Below are positions 9,254 to 15,527 of a DNA stretch of 64,000 bases, piece by piece. The stretch is from Paludibacteraceae bacterium (lineage in GTDB: Bacteria; Bacteroidota; Bacteroidia; Bacteroidales; Paludibacteraceae). The position numbers were made by a program, and so were the translations under genes. How positions within the stretch are numbered: the first letter of the stretch is position 1; every line of letters begins with the position of its first letter. Location of the stretch: contig JAKSNK010000008.1 in assembly GCA_024399835.1 (NCBI GenBank), forward strand, positions 1-64,000, in the 5' to 3' direction. The notes below the pieces were generated by a model, which was not told where the DNA came from, did not search any database, and saw only the letters and a list, made by a program, of their open reading frames with translations.

Positions 9254-9978
9254 AACGATTGACTTTCTCTATTATTGCGCTTTTTCTTGTTTTTGCTCCT
9301 GTTTGGGGTGAAGTCGTTACTTTGCATTCGGGACAGGTTATCCGCGGACAGGTGCAAGTGTGCAATGACGAGATTGTATTGGTTCGTGATAGTGAGGGCA
9401 GACGGTTTCAATTTCTTCGTTCGGCGGTATCATCAATTGAGGAAGATTCAATGCCTGTGGATACGGTAGTTACCGTGGTTGCTGTTGAAGGCAAGTCTAA
9501 GGCGGCTTTGCGGTTGGACATGAGTGGAGGGGCATTGTTCGTGCCGTCGGTGAATAATGGCGGTTATGGTGCGATAGATTTGCAAATAGGTACACGGCAA
9601 ATTGGTAACAGGCATATTTTTATCGGTGGTAGTGTGGGTTATCATGCAGCTGTTTTGCCTCATCAACTCAATAATTTTTTGCCGTTGGCAGTAGTTGTTT
9701 CCGTGCCGTTGATAGAGCAACGCCATGCTCCGGAACTGGGTGCTGCTATCGGATATGCGTTTGCACTCAAACAACCTGTACAAGGAGGCATGATGGCGAA
9801 GGTAGATCTCAGTTGGAGATATAATTACAGCGAGTCGTCGGCTCTGCTGTTGGGAGTGCAGGCACGGTTCCAGCAGGCGCAAATGGAAGTGGTGGAAGAG
9901 GTAAATGGTCAAGAATATACTTCTTCGTTAGGGCGTAATATGGTTTCGTTGGGACTGCGATTAGCATTGATTTTCTAA
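9250..9978 (+). CDS. Exported outer-membrane-like protein of unknown function
   Basis: 242 aa with a signal peptide (residues 1 to about 20, ending VWG-E). Residues 21-65 form a small beta domain (VVTLHSGQVIRGQVQVCNDE, then RRFQFLRSAVSSIEED). The remaining 170 residues alternate hydrophobic and polar positions with aromatic girdles, as in a small beta-barrel (LRLDMSGGALFVPS, VSLGLRLALIF at the end). Ending in a hydrophobic strand with terminal Phe fits outer-membrane assembly. It is translationally coupled to the nuclease gene upstream (ATGA overlap). Function unknown. Confidence 0.75.
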   Translation: MKRLTFSIIALFLVFAPVWGEVVTLHSGQVIRGQVQVCNDEIVLVRDSEGRRFQFLRSAVSSIEEDSMPVDTVVTVVAVEGKSKAALRLDMSGGALFVPSVNNGGYGAIDLQIGTRQIGNRHIFIGGSVGYHAAVLPHQLNNFLPLAVVVSVPLIEQRHAPELGAAIGYAFALKQPVQGGMMAKVDLSWRYNYSESSALLLGVQARFQQAQMEVVEEVNGQEYTSSLGRNMVSLGLRLALIF

Positions 9979-10000
9979 ACAATTGCAATAAAAATTGCAT

Positions 10001-10052
10001 AAAAGTGCTTTTTTATTTGCGCAATTCAAAAAAAAGCAGTACCTTTGCACTC
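10001..10052 (+). repeat. 52-bp perfect duplicated promoter segment, copy 2
   Basis: Same 52 bases as 5037-5088, including TTTG (10016-10019) and TACCTTTG (10040-10047). Here it drives the AraC-family regulator whose ATG is at 10070. Confidence 0.85.
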
Positions 10053-10069
10053 GCTTTTGAAAAAAAGTT

Positions 10070-10906
10070 ATGGAAGATAGGAACATCCCCCTCTTGGATT
10101 GCCCGGTGGACTATTTGATAGGCGATGCCAGTGGCAAGATTATGAATGAATACGGTCGCTTCCCGTGTAAGATACAATGCGGCGTGTATGCTTTCATGGT
10201 AAGAGGGAAAGCCAAAGCGACCATTAACATCACGCAATACGATTTTAACGAACACGATGCGTTGTTGTTGGAGCCGGGTAGTTTTCTGCTCATTCATGAG
10301 TTTACGGAAGATGCGTTGGTTTATTATGTGCTCTTTTCTTCAGCGTTCCTTGACAAGCACAACCTGATGGGGCGTATGACATTGGATGCCATGCAGTTGA
10401 CCAATCCTGTGATTCATTTGGATGAGCAGTATGCGGATATGGCATGTGATATGTTCCATTTGCTGCTTAAAGCCACAAATACATCAATCCTGTCGGTGGA
10501 TAAGATGGTGAGTGTATTCAATATCTTGTGGTCTTCGTATGCTCAGGAAGGTCGTGATCAGCAGTTTGATTCGGATACTCAGCCCGAACGGTGTGTGGTC
10601 ATCTTCCAAAAATATACCGAGTTGGTATGTAAGCATTATCGTGAGTGGCATCAGGTTTCGCAGTATGCATCTGCGATGCGTATCACTTTGCCTCACTTGT
10701 GCAGTAGTGTACGCAAGGCATCCGGACGAAAAGCGGGGGATATCATTAACGAGGCGATTATGACGGATGCAAAGGCACAACTTAAGATATCCGATTTGAC
10801 GACAAAGGAGATTGCCATGAGTTTGGGATTTGACAATGAAGCGTTTTTTTACCGCTATTTCAAATCGCATGCAGGTCAAACTCCTAAGGCATATCGAAAT
10901 AACTAA
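10070..10906 (+). CDS. AraC-family transcriptional regulator
   Basis: 278 aa. The N-terminal 160 residues form a cupin-like sensor domain (EHDALLLEPGSFLLIHEF). The C-terminal 95 residues are a double helix-turn-helix of the AraC type: YASAMRITLPHLCSSVRK, then ISDLTTKEIAMSLGFDNEAF and the family signature YFKSHAGQTPKAYR. It probably senses a small ligand and binds DNA as a dimer; neither ligand nor target is apparent. The gene stands alone between an outer-membrane-like gene and tRNA-Pro, with the duplicated 52-bp promoter in front. Confidence 0.9.
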   Translation: MEDRNIPLLDCPVDYLIGDASGKIMNEYGRFPCKIQCGVYAFMVRGKAKATINITQYDFNEHDALLLEPGSFLLIHEFTEDALVYYVLFSSAFLDKHNLMGRMTLDAMQLTNPVIHLDEQYADMACDMFHLLLKATNTSILSVDKMVSVFNILWSSYAQEGRDQQFDSDTQPERCVVIFQKYTELVCKHYREWHQVSQYASAMRITLPHLCSSVRKASGRKAGDIINEAIMTDAKAQLKISDLTTKEIAMSLGFDNEAFFYRYFKSHAGQTPKAYRNN

Positions 10907-10916
10907 ACTCATTAGA

Positions 10917-11040
10917 GTTCCGGAAGAGGTCGCTAATGAAAAATACAAAACTCGAAAAAGTTCGTAAGAGGTTTTTCGAAGAGGAGGAAGAACTGAGCGC
11001 TTTAATTTGCTAAGCAAATTCTTTTAGCGAGGTTCCTTCC
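10917..11040 (+). other. Structured non-coding stretch between regulator gene and tRNA
   Basis: Two inverted repeats lie back to back. The first pairs CGAAAAA with TTTTTCG (about 10951-10980). The second is nested: AATTTGC (11004-11010) with GCAAATT (11014-11020), enclosed by GCGCT/AGCG and by GGAAGAAC/GTTCCTTCC reaching 11040. There is no clean T-run after the outer stem. It could be a terminator of the regulator gene, a processing signal for the tRNA, or a small RNA. Confidence 0.4.
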
Positions 11041-11045
11041 GACGA

Positions 11046-11118
11046 CGAGAAGTAGCGCAGTTGGTAGCGCACCACGTTCGGGACGTGGGGGTCGGGCGTT
11101 CGAGTCGCCTCTTCTCGA
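11046..11118 (+). tRNA. tRNA-Pro (anticodon CGG)
   Basis: 73 nt. Acceptor CGAGAAG pairs with CTTCTCG, D-stem GCGC/GCGC, anticodon stem CCACG/CGTGG with loop TTCGGGA giving CGG, T-stem GGGCG/CGCCT around TTCGAGT, discriminator A. CCA is not encoded. Confidence 0.94.
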
Positions 11119-11124
11119 CACAAG

Positions 11125-11157
11125 GCGATTTAGATGAAAAATCTAAGTCGCTTTTTT
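11125..11157 (+). terminator. Intrinsic terminator after tRNA-Pro
   Basis: Eleven-pair stem GCGATTTAGAT / ATCTAAGTCGC with a GAAAA loop and a following T-run; one G-T pair. Confidence 0.88.
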
Positions 11158-11393
11158 ATAACCAATCAGGTCTATAGAGGCACAATTGCTAAGTATGTTT
11201 TCCGCAAAGAAACAAAGTACACCCCGACGAGGTCAATGTCGTCAATGGTAATCAGCGAGGAGAAATCCGAAAGGTAATAACAACTATCAATTACTATAAA
11301 CAACACCACTGGCTGTAATCCAATTGGACATACAGTCATTATTATAATGTCACTTTTGCAATATGTATTTTATAGGATGGTTATGAAAAAAAA
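11158..11393. other. AT-rich stretch without a convincing gene
   Basis: Base composition changes right after the tRNA terminator. The longest frame is a 55-codon minus-strand ORF (11172-11339) with no recognisable motif. I could not find a copy of the tRNA 3' end farther on that would mark an attachment site. Confidence 0.35.
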
Positions 11394-11541
11394 TTAACTC
11401 CCATGCGAATTATCCCAACTGTCATGAGACCATGAATCATACCATTTATCTCCATCCCATACAGGGTAATCTTTGCACTCAATTTTTTGTGCATGATAGT
11501 AATTGTTCAAACCTTCTAAGATTCTCAAACCATTATTCATA
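11394..11541 (-). pseudogene. Possible small Trp/Asp/Ser/His-rich peptide gene, frame broken
   Basis: On the minus strand an ATG at 11541 opens MNNGLRI and then runs out of frame. If one base of the GG/CC at 11520-11521 is skipped, the frame continues for 48 codons to a TAA at 11394, ending with WDGDKWYDSWSHDSW and DNSHGS. The four tryptophans with polar residues at +2 resemble cores modified by radical SAM enzymes, and the radical SAM/SPASM gene lies just upstream on the same strand. The leader before the ATG shares CGATGGGATATAAC with the leader of the small cysteine-rich ORF at 12978-13094. As written, the sequence does not encode one continuous peptide. It may be a broken precursor gene, a sequencing indel or a +1 recoding site. 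Confidence 0.35.
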
Positions 11542-11652
11542 ATAATATAGTTCTGTTATATCCCATCGAACCCATCGGTTTTTAAGATTATAGTATAAGA
11601 TAAACTAATAATTACGGAATTGTTATGCTCATTATTAATTGTCAGCCATCTC

Positions 11653-12714
11653 TTATCCTTTAATTGATGATTTTACAATTTCTTCAATATAAGGATACAA
11701 ACTTTTAAATGTATCACAAAAGGCATTTTTATTTTTCCCAAAACAATGCCTAAAACAGCCTCCCCCACAAATGCTCTTTATTTTGCAATGTGAACATTCT
11801 TGTAAAACACTATTCTTCGCAGAATCAATGATTATATTCAAATTAGGATGTTGTTTAATTTCTGCAAATGTCTCACTTAAAATATTACCAATGGGGGGAC
11901 TATTTAGAGTATAGGGGTCACAGAAAAAAACATCGCCATTCGTTCTAATTGAGTAAAAATTACCACATTGCTGTCTTTGGGAAAATGTGCATGCTCCAGT
12001 CTTGATTCCCAAGCACAATTTCATAATATTAGTAAACTCTCGCACTTCTAAACGATACTCACCTTTATAAAATAAAATAAAAAAACGTTTTAAAAAATCT
12101 GTAAGTATGCGATTATCTACGGTAATAGAATTATTCTCATCATATATGCAGTAACATAAACCAACAGAGTGAATGTTATGTTCAACTAGAAAATCATAAT
12201 ATTTGTCAGCGTAACCATCGTGAGCATTAGTAATTACAGATAAAATACCGAACTTACAATGTTTTTGGGACAATTTATGGATGTTTTCTAATACTATTTG
12301 ATTATCTTTCGTGCCCTTGTGAAAGTTTATTTCTTTAGGTCCATCAATGGAAATCCCAATATCAAATTGATTATTTTTAAAAAAATCAATCCATTGATCA
12401 TTCAATAATGAACCATTAGTCTGAATGCTATTACTAAAAATAAGTTGGGGATATTTCTCATTCAATTCTTTTTGTAATTCCATTGCAGATAAAAAATTAT
12501 TATATCCCCATAAAAGAGGTTCTCCTCCGTGATATGTAACACTTATTTTATAATACCCATGAGACATGTTATATTCACATACTTTTTCTATAATTGTCTT
12601 AAATGTTGAAAAGGGCATTGCTGATTTATGAATATTATGCGGATACCGACAAAAACCACATGAAAAATTACAATATTCAACGATTTTTATTATTGGAGTT
12701 ATATGATTACACAT
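11653..12714 (-). CDS. Radical SAM/SPASM peptide-modifying enzyme
   Basis: 353 aa. The N-terminal [4Fe-4S] and SAM-binding motif is CNFSCGFC (residues 15-22), followed by HGGEPLL and SIDGP, both typical of the SPASM subfamily. The C-terminal SPASM region has seven or more cysteines (CTFSQRQQC, FCDPYT, CSHCKIKSICGGGC, C near the end) for two auxiliary clusters. The family includes anaerobic sulfatase maturases and RiPP maturases. No sulfatase is nearby, while several tiny ORFs are, so a peptide substrate is more likely. The gene is markedly AT-rich compared with its surroundings and has a good AGAAGG ribosome site before the ATG. It probably belongs to the transcript from the promoter at 13161-13192. 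Confidence 0.87.
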   Translation of the reverse strand: MCNHITPIIKIVEYCNFSCGFCRYPHNIHKSAMPFSTFKTIIEKVCEYNMSHGYYKISVTYHGGEPLLWGYNNFLSAMELQKELNEKYPQLIFSNSIQTNGSLLNDQWIDFFKNNQFDIGISIDGPKEINFHKGTKDNQIVLENIHKLSQKHCKFGILSVITNAHDGYADKYYDFLVEHNIHSVGLCYCIYDENNSITVDNRILTDFLKRFFILFYKGEYRLEVREFTNIMKLCLGIKTGACTFSQRQQCGNFYSIRTNGDVFFCDPYTLNSPPIGNILSETFAEIKQHPNLNIIIDSAKNSVLQECSHCKIKSICGGGCFRHCFGKNKNAFCDTFKSLYPYIEEIVKSSIKG

Positions 12715-12818
12715 ACCTTCTATTATGCTGTCATGTTTGTTTCTTGAATATTAATGATGTGCTGTTGGGTTAATTTACACAAAAAAGAAAGATTAATATT
12801 GTCTCTTTAAGTTCATTC

Positions 12819-12968
12819 TTACAATGGCAAAAAAGGTTGCGAATCCATCACCATTATCGAACTCGTTAGCAAAGTTGCGTTTTTGACCAACATGGGTAGT
12901 CCTACTTTTTCATTCAAACAAATTCTGCAAATAAGCACTTTCATATTTTTACCATTTGCGACAACCAT
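12819..12968 (-). CDS. Tiny ORF between zinc-finger ORF and radical SAM gene, frame uncertain
   Basis: 49 codons from ATG 12968, or 41 from ATG 12944 (MKVLICRICLNEKVGLP). It has one CxxC pair. After GTC AAA AAC (12887-12879) a -1 shift would switch to a second frame ending FATFFAIVRMNLKRQY, which looks more protein-like than the zero-frame end. The zero-frame C-terminus is therefore doubtful. It sits between the cysteine-rich 38-aa ORF and the radical SAM gene and would be co-transcribed with them. It may be a substrate peptide, a degraded gene or chance. Confidence 0.3.
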   Translation of the reverse strand: MVVANGKNMKVLICRICLNEKVGLPMLVKNATLLTSSIMVMDSQPFLPL

Positions 12969-12977
12969 TATTTTAAG

Positions 12978-13094
12978 CTATCTCTGTCTTTGAAGACCGG
13001 CTTGATAACATGTTGGGCAGCAATAGCCACCAAATTTTGATAAAACTTCTATAGGCATTTCTCTGCCGCACCATTTACATCTTGCAGTTTCCAT
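12978..13094 (-). CDS. 38-aa cysteine-rich (zinc-ribbon-like) small protein
   Basis: The reading frame is intact: METARCKWCGREMPIEVL, then GGYCCPTCYQAG. The CxxC ... CCxxC spacing is that of a treble-clef or zinc-ribbon knuckle. It is the first ORF after a consensus promoter (13161-13192) and precedes the radical SAM gene on the same strand, so it may be a small partner protein of that cluster. Being so short, it could be spurious, but the promoter, intact frame and cysteine pattern favour a real gene. Confidence 0.5.
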   Translation of the reverse strand: METARCKWCGREMPIEVLSKFGGYCCPTCYQAGLQRQR

Positions 13095-13160
13095 AAACTA
13101 TAATCCAGTTATATCCCATCGGCTCTTCGGGTTAAAATGTTATTATAATTTTTAATCGCA

Positions 13161-13192
13161 CAAAATTACTATTTTTTTTTGATATACACAAA
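13161..13192 (-). promoter_or_regulatory. Promoter of the radical SAM cluster
   Basis: Minus strand TTTG (13192-13189), 20 bp, TAATTTTG (13168-13161). The leader to the first ATG at 13094 is about 65 nt and contains CGATGGGATATAAC, also found before the ATG at 11541. Confidence 0.68.
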
Positions 13193-13247
13193 TTTTTTAG
13201 TGTAAAAAAATCTTTTTTATTATTTTTTGGTAGTTGGGGTAGTTGTT

Positions 13248-13916
13248 CTATTTTTTATATGGCTTCAACGGCAAATCTAAGGCAGCTTTCAACTCTGCCA
13301 TTAGATTATTATAACGACGCGTCCACCTTTCTTTGTCATCATCCCAAGGAAGTCCTCTGCGTATTCTAAAATCTTTCTTCTGTCGGATATATTCCTCACA
13401 TGTGATTTCCAACATACGCTCACAGGCATCTCGATTACCGAGTAAACGATTTAGTTCAAATTCTGTATCTGTAAAACGCCAAGGAGATAATGAGTGGTAG
13501 AAATCCAAGAGCCGTTGCATATTGCTTCGATTAAACTCCTGCTCCTCTTTAGGAATTTCATCAGCATCTTGATAAAAAGCATTAAACGCTTCCCATGCTT
13601 CAATTCGAGCCCATTCTTCAGAATAAGGATTTCCTGCCACTTCTTTAATAGCAGCTCTCAATTGCGGATAGGACAAAATCGCTTTGTCAGTACAGGGCTT
13701 GTCCACCATAGTTAATCTACCTTGTGGGTCGCGTGTAAAAAACTTGCCACATTTAGGACATTGTTGTGTATGTGTTGGTTCGAACCAATCATCGCTTTCA
13801 ATACGCCCATCCGACCAAAAAACATGATCGGTTTCAGTCCAAAAACCTTTATGAAAACTAACTTGTCGTTTGTGACCGCAATGTGGGCAGGGTACTATAT
13901 AAGTTTGTGTTGTCAT
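13248..13916 (-). CDS. Zinc-ribbon protein of unknown function
   Basis: 222 aa. Two CPxC knuckles near the N-terminus (CPHCGHKRQ at residues 10-18 and CPKCGKFF at 53-60) should form one zinc ribbon, similar to the CpXC type of fold. The rest is charged and helical with several tryptophans (WARIEAWEAFNAFYQD). No catalytic motif is apparent. It is the last gene of the operon that includes the FtsZ-like protein, starting seven bases after that gene's stop, so the two should be made together. It may be an adaptor or nucleic-acid-binding partner; I do not recognise the family. Confidence 0.75.
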   Translation of the reverse strand: MTTQTYIVPCPHCGHKRQVSFHKGFWTETDHVFWSDGRIESDDWFEPTHTQQCPKCGKFFTRDPQGRLTMVDKPCTDKAILSYPQLRAAIKEVAGNPYSEEWARIEAWEAFNAFYQDADEIPKEEQEFNRSNMQRLLDFYHSLSPWRFTDTEFELNRLLGNRDACERMLEITCEEYIRQKKDFRIRRGLPWDDDKERWTRRYNNLMAELKAALDLPLKPYKK

Positions 13917-13923
13917 AATTCAA

Positions 13924-14385
13924 CTATAGATTTTTTACAATGGATAGAATGATGCTTATTACCTCGTCATGAGATTTGCTAAAGGCGTTGACGATTGCAA
14001 GGTCTGCATACTTTGTTCTCAAACTTTCATTATCGCAGATGTGAAGTTCATCGGTCAATTCTTTTAACTCAGAGACTGCATGTGTTGCTTTACCTATCCG
14101 TATCGATCCTTCAAAAGTAAAAGGAGTAGTAACGACTGCAATTGTTTTAATTCCTGCTTCCTTCGCTTTTTTAGCTACATCTATACTAACAAAAGAACTT
14201 ATGTGACCACCTAATCCTGCCACTAAGATTAATACTTTTGCTCCATTTAGAGCATTATCAATGTTTTCTTCCGGTTCGCCCTCACAATAATGGAAGCAGT
14301 TAAGTTCCGGGTTTTGTTTGCATAATTGATTTACTACATTGCGACCTGCGCCACCAATGCCAAGAATAGAAATGTTTGTTTTCAT
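13924..14385 (-). CDS. FtsZ GTPase-domain-only protein (mini FtsZ-like)
   Basis: 153 aa that align by eye with the nucleotide-binding half of FtsZ and nothing else. ILGIGGAGRNVVNQL matches the first strand and glycine loop (IKVIGVGGGGGNAV in E. coli). AKVLILVAGLGG matches the T4 loop region, and IAVVTTPFTFEG matches VAVVTKPFNFEG, followed by the helix and the LHICDNESL strand. The tubulin signature GGGTGTG is replaced by GGHISSF, and the NTD segment of loop T3 is missing, so GTP binding may be altered. The C-terminal activation domain and T7 loop that complete the GTPase site between subunits are absent, so ordinary polymerisation is unlikely. It could bind the cell's own FtsZ and interfere with division, or act as a nucleotide switch. 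It is tightly packed between the metallophosphatase and zinc-ribbon genes. Confidence 0.78.
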   Translation of the reverse strand: MKTNISILGIGGAGRNVVNQLCKQNPELNCFHYCEGEPEENIDNALNGAKVLILVAGLGGHISSFVSIDVAKKAKEAGIKTIAVVTTPFTFEGSIRIGKATHAVSELKELTDELHICDNESLRTKYADLAIVNAFSKSHDEVISIILSIVKNL

Positions 14386-14397
14386 AATGATAAATTT

Positions 14398-15180
14398 TTA
14401 TTGGTTTTGATATTTTGTTTGTTCTATATTCCTTTTGAAGACTTGATAACTTTGTACAGGTTTACCCCAAGCTTTATTGCCCAAGCAATCCACATTGATA
14501 AATCCATTTGAAGAACTATCCACGAACGGAACTTGTGTATGACCAAATACCTGCCAATAGTTTGTGCCCTCAAACAAGTTAACTCCATCCCGTGCAAATA
14601 TATATGACCTCAACCATATAGGGCTTTGCGATGGACCTTCGTAATCGCCACCGTCGAAAATGGCATTGGGGCGAACCATAAATGCTTTTTTGTTTAGTTC
14701 CCATAAGTTGTTAATTTGTTCAGCGACCTCTTGTGGCGTTTCGCTTCTGTAGAGCCCGAAATGTCTCTCCCACCATTGGCGACTGACCCCTGCATGGGTA
14801 ATTAAATAGTTTTCAACAGCATGAGCCACTCCATTAAAATATTCGGCATGGTCATTCAGCAAGTCCTGTATCTCCGTAGCGTGCGTGGAATCAAACCGGC
14901 TGTAGATTTCTCCGCCATTGTCGTATAAGAGATAGTGCAATTCATGGTCTGCGTATAGTAAGATAGTTTCCGGATGTTGCTTTTTATAATCAATAATCTC
15001 AAGGAAGTTCTTTCTGCAATCTTCATGAGATATATTTTGATATGGATCGAAATAATCGCCGACAAATACATTCCGGACACCATCAATCATGACATCCTTC
15101 CATGCGTCTCGACCATGCACATCACCTATGACATTGGCGGCTATTTCATCGAGTTCAAATTGTAAACATTCGGTTTCCAT
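14398..15180 (-). CDS. Calcineurin-like metallophosphoesterase
   Basis: 260 aa with the metallophosphatase motifs in order: GDVHG (19-23), GDYFDPY (41-47), a YADHELHYL segment (76-84) where GNHE is usual, THAGVS, and FGHTQVPF near the C-terminus. The Asn of GNH(E/D), which normally ligands the metals, is Asp78. That is uncommon and might weaken catalysis. The domain resembles PPP-type Ser/Thr phosphatases and diadenosine tetraphosphatase-like enzymes; the substrate is unknown. It lies third in the operon, three bases after the broken small gene and 12 bases before the FtsZ-like gene. Confidence 0.85.
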   Translation of the reverse strand: METECLQFELDEIAANVIGDVHGRDAWKDVMIDGVRNVFVGDYFDPYQNISHEDCRKNFLEIIDYKKQHPETILLYADHELHYLLYDNGGEIYSRFDSTHATEIQDLLNDHAEYFNGVAHAVENYLITHAGVSRQWWERHFGLYRSETPQEVAEQINNLWELNKKAFMVRPNAIFDGGDYEGPSQSPIWLRSYIFARDGVNLFEGTNYWQVFGHTQVPFVDSSSNGFINVDCLGNKAWGKPVQSYQVFKRNIEQTKYQNQ

Positions 15181-15183
15181 CTT

Positions 15184-15475
15184 TTACTTTAACTCTTTTA
15201 ACGCTTTGCTTCTCTGCTTGGCATGCTTACTATCTAATGCTTCAGGCGGAATCTCCAACAAGAATGCCGTAATATTATCTTTCATACAGTCTCGAATAGT
15301 TTCCTCTTTTTTGCAGATTTCCCATAAATCGTGCAGCATTGATGCGCTCATCATATTGTGGGGAATAGCAGGTCTTTTTTTCTACCAATTCTTGGAGGAT
15401 GCAAAACATATCTTCCCTGGCTTTCATATAGGTTGCGTAGATTTCCTGTATTTTCTCATTCGTTATTTTTTTCAT
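15184..15475 (-). pseudogene. Small helical protein gene split by a +1 indel in an A7 run
   Basis: The zero frame from ATG 15475 gives 66 aa and ends at 15275 in an unconvincing tail. Removing one A from the seven-A run (15375-15381) joins residues 1-34 (MKKITNEKIQEIYATYMKAR and on to LVEKK) to a second frame. That frame gives RPAIPHNMM, LHDLWEICKKEE, ITAFLLEIPPEALDSKHA and KELK, stopping at 15184, for a total of about 97 aa. The joined product is helical and charged, without a known motif. It may be an inactivating mutation, an assembly error in a homopolymer, or transcript slippage. The position between two operon genes with a three-base gap to the next supports a real ancestral gene. Confidence 0.6.
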
Positions 15476-15527
15476 AAGGCGTTCCTTTATTATATCAGGT
15501 ATTCATAGTTTAGGTGGTTTAGTGGCA

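Noticed and set aside
11172..11339. 55-aa minus-strand ORF next to the radical SAM cluster
   Set aside because: No motif, no clear ribosome site and no similarity to the other small ORFs; too weak to call.
11394..11541. His-Xaa-Ser type RiPP precursor
   Set aside because: Only two HxS triplets occur and a single radical SAM gene is present, whereas that system uses two radical SAM proteins and many repeats.
12978..13094. Metallothionein-like protein
   Set aside because: Five cysteines spaced as CxxC and CCxxC fit a zinc ribbon better than a metallothionein.
15372..15385. dnaX-like A AAA AAG slippery site giving a -1 frameshift product
   Set aside because: The -1 frame stops after eight codons; the sensible downstream frame needs the opposite shift.
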